From assembly GCF_048564905.1 (NCBI RefSeq), contig NW_027328721.1, positions 37,282,870-37,346,869 of the forward strand: 64,000 nt of DNA, in the 5' to 3' direction. The stretch comes from Vicugna pacos (Eukaryota; Chordata; Mammalia; Artiodactyla; Camelidae). Positions 37,901-49,018 of this stretch are shown piece by piece. Position 1 is the stretch's first letter, and every line of letters starts with the position of its first letter. The notes below the pieces were generated by a model. It saw only the letters and a program-made list of their open reading frames with translations. It was not told where the DNA came from and ran no database searches. The position numbers and the translations under genes are program-made.

Positions 37901-40900
37901 CAGTGTCAGAGGCTGCCTCCCCAAGGTCAGGGAAGTTATTTCTCTGACTTCCCCGAACAGGGAACACCTGTGACTGAAGAGAGCTGCGTGGAGTTGTCTC
38001 TCGGGCTCCCTCACGCACTGACAATGGTTCCGGAATCCTGAGCGTGGGGAGGTTCCACCAACGGTCGGCAGCGCGTGGGTTCTAACGGAATGCCTAAGCT
38101 GGTCTCCCCTGAGGGTTTTCTTAATGTCTCTGTGTCAGTGAATGCTAGGGGTTATTGCAGGATATCCCAGTGTCAGAGGCTGCATCCCCAAGGTCAGGAA
38201 AGTTATTTCTCGGACTTCCCCGAACATGGAACACCTTTGACTGAAGAGAGCTGCGTGGATTTTTCTCTCGAGCTCCCCCACGCACTGACAATGATTTCGG
38301 AATCCTGAGGGTGGGGAGGTTCCACCAACGGTCGGCAGCGCGTGGGTTCTAACGGAATGCCTAAGCTCGTCTCCCCTGAGGCTTTTCCTAATGTCTCTCT
38401 GCCAGGGAATGCTAGGGCTGATTTCAGGTTATCCCAGAGTCAGAGGCTGCCTCCCCAAGGTCAGGGAAATTATTTCTCGGACTTCCCCCAACATGGAACA
38501 CCTGTGACTGAAGAGAGCTGCGTGGAGTTGTCTCTCGAGCTCCCCCACGCACTGACAATGATTTCGGAATCCTGAGGGTGGGGAGGTTCCACCAACGGTC
38601 GGCAGCGCGTGGGTTCTAACGGAATGCGTAAGCTCGTCTCCCCTGATGGTTTTCCTAATGTCTCTGTGCCAGGGAATGCTAGGGGTGATTGCAGGATATC
38701 CCAGTGTCAGTTGCTGCCTCCCCAAGGTCAGGGAAGGTATTTCTCGGACTTCCTCCTACAGGGAACACCTGTGACTGAAGACAGCTGCTTGGAGTTGTCT
38801 CTCGAGCTCCCCCACGCACTGACAATTGTTCCGAAATACTGAGGTTGGGGAGGTTCCACCAACGGTCGGCAGCGCGTGGGTTCTAACGGAATGCCTAAGC
38901 TCGTCTCCCCTGAGGCTTTTCCTAATGTCTCTCTGCCAGGGAATGCTAGGGCTGATTTCAGGTTATCCCAGAGTCAGAGGCTGCCTCCCCAAGGTCAGGG
39001 AAGGTATTTCTGGTACTTCCCCGAACAGGGAACACCTGTGACTGAAGAGAGCTGCGTGGAGTTGTCTCTCGAGCTCCCCCACTTACTGACAATGATTCCG
39101 GAATCCTGAGCGTGGGAAGGTTCCACCAACGGTCGGCAGCGCATGGGTTCCAACGGAATGCCTAAGCTCGTCTCCCCTGAGGGTTTTCCTAATGTCTCTG
39201 TGTCAGGGAATGCTAGGGGTGATTCCAGGATATCCCAGTGTCAGAGTCTGACTCCCCAAGGTAAGGGAAGATTTTTCTCGCACTTCCCCAAAAAGGGAAC
39301 ACCTGTGACTGAAGAGAGCTGCGTGGAGTTGTCTCTCGAGCTCCCCCACGCACTGACCATTGTTCCGGAATCCTGAGCGTGGGGAGGTTCCACCAACGGT
39401 CGGCAGCGCGTGGGATCGAACGGAATGCATAGGCTCGTCTCCCCTGAGTGTTTTCCTAATGTCTCTGTTCCAGGGAATGCTAGGGGTGATTGCAGGATAT
39501 CCCAGTGTCAGAGGCTGCCTCCCCAAGGTCAGGGTAGGTATTTCTTGGACTTCCCCGAAAAGGGAACACCTGTGACTGAAGAGAGCTGCGTGGAGTTGTC
39601 TCTCGAGCTCCCCCACGCACTGACAATGGTTCCGGAATCCTGAGCGTGGGGAGGTTCCACCAACGGTCGGCAGCGCGTGGGTTATAACGGAATGCCTAAG
39701 CTCGCCTCCCCTGAGGTTTTTCCTAATATCTGTGTTCCAGGGAATGCTAGCGGTGATTGCAGGATATCCCAGTGTCAGAGGCTGACTCCCCAAGGTCAGG
39801 GAAGTTATTTCTCGGACTTCCACGTACAGGGAACACCTGTGACTGAAGAGAGCTGCGTGGAGTTGTCTCTCGAGCTCCCCCAAGCACTGACAATGGTTCC
39901 CGAATCCTGAGCGTGGGGAGGTTCCACCAACGGTCGGCAGCGCGTGGGTTCTAACGGAATGCCTAAGCTCGTCTCCCCTGAGGGTTTTCTTAATGTCTCT
40001 GTGCCAGGGAATGCTAGGGGTGATTGCAGGATATCCCAGTGTCAGAGGCTGCCTCCCCAAGGTCAGGGAAGTTATTTCTCGGGCTTCCCCGAACAGGGAA
40101 CACCTGTGACGGAAGAGAGATGCGTGGAGTTGTCTCTCGAGCTCCCCCATGCACTGACAATAGTTCCGGAATCCTGAGCGTGGGGAGGTTCCACCAACGG
40201 TCGGCAGCGCGTGGGTTCTAACGGAATGCCTAAGCTCGTCTCCCCTGCGGGTTTTCCTAATTTCTCTGTGCCAGGGAATTCTAGGGGTGATTGCAGGATA
40301 TCCCAGTGTCAAAGGCTGCCTCCCCAAGGTCAGGGAAGTTATTTCTCTGACTTCCCCGAACAGGGAACACCTGTGACTGAAGAGAGCTGCGTGGAGTTGT
40401 CTCTCGGGCTCCCCCACGCACTGACAATGGTTCTGGAATCCTGAGCGTGGGGAGGTTCCACCAACGGTCGGCAGCGCGTGGGTTCTAACGGAATGCCTAA
40501 GCTGGTCTCCCCTGAGGATTTTCTTAATGTCTCTGTGTCAGTGAATGCTAGGGGTTATTGCAGGATATCCCAGTGTCAGAGGCTGCCTCCCCAAGGTCAG
40601 GAAAGTTATTTCTCGGACTTCTCCGAACATGGAACACCTTTGACTGAAGAGAGCTGCGTGGATTTTTCTCTCGAGCTCCCCCACGCACTGACAATGATTT
40701 CGGAATCCTGAGGGTGGGGAGGTTCCACCAACGGTCGGCAGCACGTGGGTTCTAACGGAATGCCTCAGCTCGTCTCCCCTGAGGTTTTTCCTAATGTCTC
40801 TGTGCCAGGGAATGCTAGGGGTGATTGCAGGATATCCCAGTGTCAGTTACTGCCTCCCCAAGTTCAGGGAATTTATTTCTCGGACTTCCTCGAACAGGGA

Positions 40901-41642
40901 ACACCTGTGACTGAAGAGAGCTGCGTGAAGTTGTCACTCGAGCTCCCCCACGCACTGACAATGGTTCCGGAATCCTGAGCGTGGGGAGGTTCCACCAACG
41001 GTCGGCAGCGCGTGGGTTCTAACGGAATGCCTAAGCTCGTCTCCCCTGAGGGTTTTCCTAATGTCTCTGTGCCAGGGAATTCTAGGGGTGATTGCAGGAT
41101 ATCCCAGTGTCAGAGGCTGCCTCACCAATGTCAGGGAAGGTATTTCTCAGACTTCCCCGAACAGGGAACACCTGTGACTGAAGAGAGCTGCGTGGAGTTG
41201 TCTCTCGAGCTCCCCGACGCACTGATAATGGTTCCGGAATGCTGAGCGTGGGGAGGTTCCATCAACGGTCGGCAGCGCGTGGGTTCTAACGGAATGCCTA
41301 AGCTCGTCTCCCCTGGGGGTTTTCCTAATTTCTCTGTGCCAGGGAATTCTAGGGGTGATTGCAGGATATCCCAGTGTCAGAGGCTGCATCCCCAAGGTCA
41401 GGGAAGGTATTTCTCGGACTTCCCCGAACAGGGAACCCCTGTGAATGAAGAGAGCTGCGTGGAGTTGTCTCTCGATCTCCCCCACGCACTGACAATGATT
41501 CCGGAATCCTGAGCGTGGGGAGGTTCCACCAACGGTCGACAGCTCGTGGGTTCTAACCGAATGCCTAAGCTCGTCTCCCTTGAGGGTTTTCCTAAAGTCT
41601 CTGTGCCAGGGAATGCTAGGGGTGATTGCAGGATATCCCAGT
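37900..41642. repeat. ~3.7-kb block, second copy of 23.75-27.49 kb
   Basis: Order O, P, Q, P2, F2, G, N-like triplet, O, B-like and three more monomers, as in 23.9-27.5 kb. The monomer at 41,546 begins like 27,397 (GGGTTCTAACCGAATGCC, CCTAAAGTCTCTG) but ends like 32,203 (GAACATGGAACACCTTTGAC, ATTTCGGAATCCTGAGGG). It is a junction monomer joining two places that lie 18 monomers apart in the other copy. Confidence 0.88.
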
Positions 41643-44190
41643 GTCAGAGGCTGCCTCCCCAAGGTCAGGGAAGTTATTTCTCGGACTTCCCCGAACATGG
41701 AACACCTTTGACTGAAGAGAGCTGCGTGGAGTTTTCTCTCGAGCTCCCCCACGCACTGACAATGATTTCGGAATCCTGAGGGTGGGGAGGTTCCACCAAC
41801 AGTCGGCAGCGCGTGGGTTCTAACGGAATGCCTCAGCTCGTCTCCCCTGAGGATTTTCCTAATGTCTCTGTGCCAGGGAATGCTAGGGGTGATTGCAGGA
41901 TATCCCAGTGTCAGTTGCTGCCTCCCCAAGTTCAGGGAAGTTATTTCTCGGACTTCCTCGAACAGGGAACACCTGTGACTGAAGAGAGCTACTTGGAGTT
42001 GTCTCTCGATCTCCCCCACTCACTGACAATTGTTCCGGAATCCTGAGGGTGGGGAGGTTCCACCAACGGTCGGCAGCGCATGGGTTCTAACGGAATGCTT
42101 AAGCTCGTCTCCCCTGAGTGTTTTCCTAATATCTCTTTGCCAGGGAATGCTAGGGGTGATTGCAAGATATCCCAGTGTCAGAGGCTGCCTCCCCAAGGTC
42201 AGGGAAGTTATTTCTCGGACTTCCCCGAACAGGAAACACCTGTGACTGAAGAGAGCTGCGTGAAGTTGTCTCTCGAGCTCCCCCACGCACTGACAATGGT
42301 TCCGGAATCCTGAGCGTGGGGAGGTTCCACCAACGGTCGGCAGCGCGTGGGTTCTAACGGAATGCCTAAGCTCGTCTCCCCTGAGGGTTTTCCTAATGTC
42401 TCTGTGCCAGGGAATTCTAGGGGTGATTGCAGGATATCCCAGTGTCAGAGGCTGCCTCACCAAGGTCAGGGAAGTTATTTCTCAGACTTCCCCGAACAGG
42501 GAACACCTGTGACTGAAGAGAGCTGCGTGGAGTTGTCTCTCGAGCTCCCCGACGCACTGACAATGGTTCCGGAATGCTGAGCATGGGGAGGTTCCACCAA
42601 CGGTCGGCAGCGCGTGGGTTCTAACGGAATGCCTAAGCTCGTCTCCCCTGGGGATTTTCCTAATTTCTCTGTGCCAGGGAATTCTAGGGGTGATTGCAGG
42701 ATATCCCAGTGACAGAGGCTGCCTCCCCAAGGTCAGGGAAGGTATTTCTCGGACTTCCCCGAACAGGGAACCCCTGTGAATGAAGAGAGCTGCGTGGAGT
42801 TGTCTCTCGAGCTCCCCCACGCACTGACAATGATTCCGGAATCCTGAGCGTGGGGAGGTTCCACCAACGGTCGACAGCTCGTGGGTTCTAACCGAATGCC
42901 TAATCTCGTCTCCCTTGAGGGTTTTCCTAAAGTCTCTGTGCCAGGGAATGCTAGGGGTGATTGCATGATATCCCAGTGTAAGAGGCTGCCTCTCCAAGTT
43001 CAGGGAAATTATTTCTCAGGCTTCCCCGAACAGGGAACTCCTGTGACTAAAGAGAGCTGTGTGGAGTTGTCTCTCGAACTCCCCCACGCATTGACAATGT
43101 TTCCGGAATCCTGAGCGTTGGGAGGTTCCACCAACGGTCGGCGGCGCGTCTGTTCTAACGGAATTCCTAAGCTCGTCTCCCCTGAGGGTTTTCCTAATGT
43201 CTCTGTGATAGGGAATGCTAGGGGTGATTGCAGGATATCCCAGTGTCAGAGGCTGCTTCCCCAAGGTCAGGGAAGTTATTTCTCGGGCTTCCCCGAACAG
43301 GGAACACCTGTGACTGAAGAGAGCTGCGTGGAGTTGTCTCTCGAGCTCCCCCACGCACTGACAATGGTTCCGGAATCCTCAGCGTGGGGAGGTTCCACCA
43401 ACGGTCGGCAGCACGTGGGTTCTAACGGAATGCCTAAGCTCGTCTCCCCTGAGGATTTTCCTAATGTCTCTGTGCCAGGGAATGCTAGGGGTGATTGCAG
43501 GTTATCCCAGTGTCAGAGGCTGCCTGCACAAGTTCAGGGAAGTTATTTCTCGGACTTCCCCGAAAAGGGAACAACTGTGACTGAAGAGAGCTGCATGGAG
43601 TTGTCTCTCGAGCTCCCCCACGCACTGACAATGTTTCCGGAATCCTGAGCGTGGGGAGGTTCCACCAACGGTCGGCAGCGCATGGGTTCTAAACGAATGA
43701 CTAAGCTCGTCTCCCCTGAGGTTTTTCCTAATGTCTCTGTGCCAGGGAATGCTAGGGGTGATTGCAGGATATTCCAGTGTCAGAGCCTGCCTCCCCAAGG
43801 TCAGGGAATGTATTTCTTGGAATTCCCCGAACAGGGAACACCTGTGACTGAAGGGAGCTGCGTGGAATTGTCTCTCGAGCTCCCCCACGCACTGACAATG
43901 GCTCCGGAATTCTGAGCGTGGGGAGGTTCCACCAACGGTCGGCAGCGCGTGTTTTCTAACGGAATGCCTAAGCTCGTCTCCCATGAGGGTTTTCCTAATG
44001 TCTCTGTGCCAGGGAATGCTTGGGGTGATTGCAGGATATCCCAGTGTCAGAGGCAGCCTCCCCAAGGTAAGGGAAGGTATTTCTCAGACTTCCCCGAACA
44101 GGGAACACCTGTGACTGAAGAGAGCTGCGTGGAGTTGTCTCTCGAGCTCCCCCACACACTGACAATGTTTCCGGATTCATGAGCGTGGGG
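41643..44190. repeat. ~2.55-kb block, second copy of 32.3-34.85 kb
   Basis: Matches 32.3-34.85 kb at offset 9,343 bp. After the monomer at 43,949 the next one (~44,217) matches ~35,141 at offset 9,076, so the monomer found at ~34,873 in the other copy is missing here (or was added there). Both copies of the following monomer share GGAATGGCTAAG and the TTTCTAGG state. The homology then fades, and by 44,483 the types differ. Confidence 0.88.
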
Positions 44191-45610
44191 AGGTTGCACC
44201 AACGGTCGGCAGCGCGTGGGTTCTAACGGAATGGCTAAGCTCGTCTCCCCTGAGTGTTTTCCTAATGTCTCTGTGCCAGGGAATGCTAGGGGTGTCTGCA
44301 GGATATCCCAGTGTCAGAGGCTGCCTCCCCAAGGTCAGGGAAGTTATTTCTAGGGCTTCCCCGAACAGGGAACACCTGTGACTGAAGAGAGCTGCGTGGA
44401 GTTGTCTCTCGATCTCCCCCACGTACTGACAATTGTTCCGGAATCCTGAGCGTGGGGAGGTTCCACCAAAGGTCGGCAGTGCGTGGGTTCTAACGGAATG
44501 CCTAAGCTCGTCTCCCCTGAGGGTTTTCCTAATGTCTCTGTGCCAGGGAATGCTAGGGGTGTTCGCAGGATTTCCCAGTGTCAGAGGCTGCCTCCCCAAG
44601 GTCAGGGAATGTATTTCTCGGAATTCCCCGAACAGGGAACACCTGTGACTGAAGAGAGCTTCGTGGAGTTGTCTCTCGAGCTCCCCCACGCACTGAAAAT
44701 TGTTCCGGAATCCTGAGCTTTGAGAGGTTCCACCAACGGTCGGCAGAGCGTGGGTTCTAACCGAATGCCTAAGCTCGTCTCCCTGAGGGTTTTCCTAATG
44801 TCTCTGTGCCAGGGAATGCTAGGGGGGTTTGCATGAAATCCCAGTGACAGAGGCTGCGTCCCCAAGGTCAGGGAAGTTATTTCTCAGACTTCCCCGAACA
44901 GGTAACACCTGTGACTGAAGAGAGCTGCGTGGAGTTGTCTCTCGAGATCCCCCACGCACTGACAATGGTTCCGGAATCCTGAGCGTGGGGAGGTTCCACC
45001 AACAGTCGGCAGCGCGTGGGTTCTAACGGGTTGCCTGAGCTCGTCTTCCCTGAGGTTTTTCCTAATGTCTCTGTGCCAGGGAATGCTGGGGGTGATTGCA
45101 GGTTATCCCAGTGACCGAGGCTGCCTCCCCAAGTTCAGGGAAGCTATTTCCCGGACCTCCCCGGATAGGGAACACCTGTGACTGAAGAGAGATGCGTGGA
45201 GTTGTCTCTCGAGCTCCCCCACGGACTGACAATGGTTCCGGAATCCTGAGCGTGGGGAGGTTCCACCAACGGTCGGCAGCGCTTGGGTTCTAACGGAATG
45301 CCTAAGCTCGTCTCCCCTGAGGGTTTTCCTAATGTCTCTGTGCCAGGGAATGCTAGGGGTGTTCGCAGGATATCCCAGTGTCAGAGGCTGCCTCCCCAAG
45401 TTCAGGGAATGTATTTCTCGGAATTCCCCGAACAGGGAACACCTGTGACTGAAGAGAGCTGCGTGGAGTTGTCTCTCGAGCTCCCCCACGCACTGACAAT
45501 GTTTCCGGAATCCTGAGCGTGGGGAGGTTCCACCAACGGTCGGCAGCGCGTGGGTTCTAACGGAATGCCTAAGCTCTTCTCCCCTGAGGGTTTTCCTAAT
45601 GTCTCTGTGC

Positions 45611-45706
45611 CAGGGAATGCTAGGGGTGATTGCAGGATATTCCAATGTCAGAGGCTGCCTCCCCAAGGTCAGGGAAGGTATTTCTCTGACTTCCCCGAAC
45701 AGGGAA
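45611..45706. repeat. Internal ~30-bp sub-period inside the monomer
   Basis: In this consensus-like monomer the word CAGGGAA begins at 45,611, 45,670 and 45,700, spacings of 59 and 30 bp. Cutting the monomer into nine blocks of 27-31 bp on this register shows weak shared patterns such as GGTTC..CGGAAT.CCT.AGC and TTCTCG.ACT.CCCC.A. Nine units of ~29.7 bp make 267. I infer that the monomer grew from an ancestral ~30-bp tandem repeat. Pecoran ruminant satellite I is known to be built from a degenerate 31-bp unit, so a relationship is possible but untested. Confidence 0.55.
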
Positions 45707-45950
45707 CACCAGTGACTGAAGAGAGCTGCGTGGAGTTTTCTCTCGTTCTCCCCCACGCACAGACAATGGTTCCGGAATCCTGAGCGTGGGGAGGTTCCAC
45801 CAACGGTTGGCAGAGCGTGGGTTTTAACGGGATGCCTGAGCTCGTCTCCCCTGAGTGTTTTCCTTGTATCTCTGTGCCAGGGAATGCTAGGGGGGTTTGC
45901 AGGAAATCCCAGTGACCGAGGCTGCCTCCCCAAGGTCAGGGAAGTTATTT

Positions 45951-45967
45951 CCCGGACTTCCCCGAAC
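45951..45967 (-). other. CENP-B-box-like 17-mer (best-matching form)
   Basis: On the minus strand this reads GTTCGGGGAAGTCCGGG. The CENP-B box core is NTTCGNNNNANNCGGGN; TTCG, the central A, and C, G, G of the last group match, giving eight of nine essential positions, with C in place of the first G of CGGG. The same 17-mer, or a version equal at the core, occurs at 8,580, 47,551, 48,085, 48,352, 51,288, 51,822, 52,621, 52,888, 57,958, ~58,225, 58,759, 59,558 and ~60,092. The commoner CTCGGACTTCCCCGAAC form matches seven of nine. Whether CENP-B could bind is unknown; at least one essential base is wrong in every copy I checked. Confidence 0.35.
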
Positions 45968-48900
45968 AGGGAACTCCTGTGACTTAAGACAGCTGCGTGG
46001 AGTTGTCTCTCGAGCTCCCCCACGCTCTGACAATCGTTCCGGAATCCTGAGCGTGGGGAGGTTCCACCAACGGTCGGCAGCGCGTGGGTTCTAACGGAAT
46101 GCCTAAGCTCGTCTCCCCTGAGGGTTTTCCTAATGTCTCTGTGCCAGGGAATGCTAGGGGTGATTGCAGGTTATCCCAGTGTCAGAGGCTGCCTCCCCAA
46201 ATTCAGGGAATTTATTTCTCGGGCTTCCGCGAACAAGGAACACCTGTGACTGAAGAGAGCTGCGTGGAATTTTCTCTCGAGCTCCCCCACGCACTGACAA
46301 TGGTTCCGGAATCCTGAGGGTGGGGAGGTTCCACCAACGGTCGGCAGCGCGTGGGTTCTAACGGAATGCCTAAGCTCGTCTCCCCTGAGGGTTTTCCTAA
46401 TGTCTCTATGCCAGGGAATGCTAGGGGTGATTGCAGGATATCCCAGTGTCAGAGGCTGCCTCCCCAAGGTCAGGAAAGTTATTTCACGGACTTCCCCGAA
46501 CAGGGAACACCTGTGATTGAAGAGAGCTGCGTGGAGTTGTCTCTCGAGCTCCCCCACTCACAGACAATGGTTCCCGAATCCTGAGCGTGGGGAGGTTCCA
46601 CCAACGGTCGGCAGCGCGTGGGTTCTAACGGAATGCCTAAGCTAGTCTCCCCTGAAGGTTTTCCTAATGTCTCTGTGCCAGGGAATGCTAGGGGTGATTA
46701 CAGGATATCCCAGTGACCGAGGCTGCCTCCCCAAGGTCAGGGAAAGTTTTTCCCGGACTTCCCTGAACATGGAACACCTGTGACTGAAGAGAGCTGCGTG
46801 GAGTTGTCTCTCGAGCTCCCCCACGCAAAGACAATGGTTCCCGAATCCTGAGCGTGGGGAGGTTCCACCAACGTTGGCAGCTCGTGGGTTCTAACGGGAT
46901 GCCTGAGCTCGTCTCCCCTGAGTATTTTCCTTATATCTCTGTGCCAGGGAATGCTAGGGGGGTTTGCAGGAAATCCCATTGACAGAGGCTGCGTCCCCAA
47001 GGTAAGGGAAGGTATTTCTCAGACTTCCCCGAACAGGGAACACCTGTGACTGAAGAGAGCTGCGTGGAGTTGTCTCTCGAGCTCCCCCACGCACTGACAA
47101 TGGTTCCGGAATCCTGAGCGTGTGGAGGTTCCACCAATGTTCGGCAGCGCGTGGGTTCTAACGGAATGCCTAAGCTCGACTCCCCTGAGGGTTTTCCTAA
47201 TGTCTCTGTGCCAGGGAATGCTAGGGGTGTTCGCAGGATATCCCAGTGTCAGAGGCTCTTCCCCAAAGTCAGGGAAGTTATTTCCCGGACTTCCCTGAAC
47301 AGGGAACACCTGTGACTGAAGAGAGCTGCGTGGAGTTGTCTCTCGAGCTCCCCCACGCACAGACAATGGTTCCCGAATCCTGAGCGTGGGGAGGTTCCAC
47401 CAACGGTCGGCAGCGCGTGGGTTCTAACGGAATGCCTAAGCTAGTCTCCCCTGAAGGTTTTCCTAATGTTTCTGTGCCAGGGAATGCTAGGGGAGATTAC
47501 AGGATATCCCAGTGACCGAGGCTGCCTCCCCAAGTTCAGGGAAAGTATTTCCCGGACTTCCCCGAACAGAGAACACCTGTGACTGGAGAGAGCTGCGTGG
47601 AGATGTTTCTCGAGCTCCCCCACGCCCTGACAATGGTTCCGGAATCCTGAGCGTGGGGAGGTTCCACCAACGGTCGTCAGCACGTCGGTTCAAACGGAAT
47701 GCCTAAGCTTGTCTCCCCTGAGGTTTTTCCTAATATCTCTCTGCCAGGGAATGCTAGGGGTGATTGCAGGATACCCCAGTGACCGAGGCTGCCTCCCCAA
47801 GGTCAGGGAAACTATTTCCCGGACTCCCCCGAACAGGGAACACCTGTGACTGAAGAGAGCTGCGTGGAGTTGTCCCTCGAGCTCCCCCTCGCACTGACAA
47901 TGGTTCCGGAATCCTGAGCGTGGGGAGGTTCCGCCAACGGTCGGCAACGCGTGGGTTCTAACGGAAAGCCTAAGCTCGTCTCCCCTGAGGGTTTTCCTAA
48001 TGTCTCTGTGCCAGGGAATGCTAGGGGTGATTGCAGGATATCCCAGTGACCGTTGCTGCCTCCCCAAGGTCAGGGAAGTTATTTCCCGGACTTCCCCGAA
48101 CAGGGAACTCCTGTGACTGAAGAGAGCTGCGTGGAGTTGTCTCTCGAGCTTCCCCACGCTCTGACAATTGTTCCGGAATCCTGAGCGTGGGGAGGTTCCA
48201 CCAACGTTCGGCAGCGCATGGGTTCTAACGGAATGCCTAATCTCGTCTCCCCTGAGGGTTTTCCTAATGTCTCTGTGCCAGGGAATGCTAGGGGTGATTG
48301 CAGGATATCCCAGTGACCGAGGCTGCCTCCGCAAGGTCAGGGAAGTTATTTCCCGGAGTTCCCCGAACAGGGAACACCTGTGACTGAAGAGAGCTGCGTG
48401 GAGTTGTCTCTCGATCTCCCCCACGCACTGACAATGGTTCCAGAATCCTGAGCGTGGGGAGGTTCCACCAACGGTCGGCAGCGCGTGGGTTCCAACGGAA
48501 TGCCTAAGCTCGTCTCCCCTGAAGGTTTTCCTAATGTCTCTGTGCCAGGAAATGCTAGGGGTGATTGCAGGATATCCCAGTGTCAGAGACTGCCTCCCCA
48601 AATTCAGGGAAGTTATTTCTCGGGCTTCCACGAAAAGGGAACACCTGTGACTGAAGAGAGCTGCGTGGAGTTGTCTCTAGATCTCCCCCACGCACTGACA
48701 ATGGTTCCGGAATCCTGAGCGTGGGGAGGTTCCACCAACGGTCGGCAGCGCGTGGGTTCTAACGGAATGCCTAAGCTTGTCTCCCCTGAGGATTTTCCTA
48801 ATGTCTCTGTGCCAGGGAATGCTAGGGGTGTTCGCAGGATATCCAAGTGTCAGAGGCTGCCTCCCCAAGGTCAGGGAAGGTATTTCTCGGACTTCCCCGA

Positions 48901-49018
48901 ACAGGGAACCCCTGTGACTGAAGAGAGCTGCGTGGAGTTGTCTCTCGATCTCTCCCACGCACTGACAATGGTTACGGAATCCTGAGCGTGGGGAGGTTCC
49001 ACCAACGGTCGGCAGCGC

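Larger units (their letters stand above)
44190..49018. repeat. Region of the GACCGAGG subfamily
   Basis: About 18 monomers. Many carry CCCAGTGACCGAGG and TATTTCCCGGACTTCC in place of the central CAGTGTCAGAGG and TATTTCTCGGACTTCC. A second minority type has AGGGGTGTTCGCAGGAT (44,483, 45,283, ~47,151, 48,752). Monomer order shows no clear higher-order period. The stretch is continuous satellite with no insertion. Confidence 0.82.
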
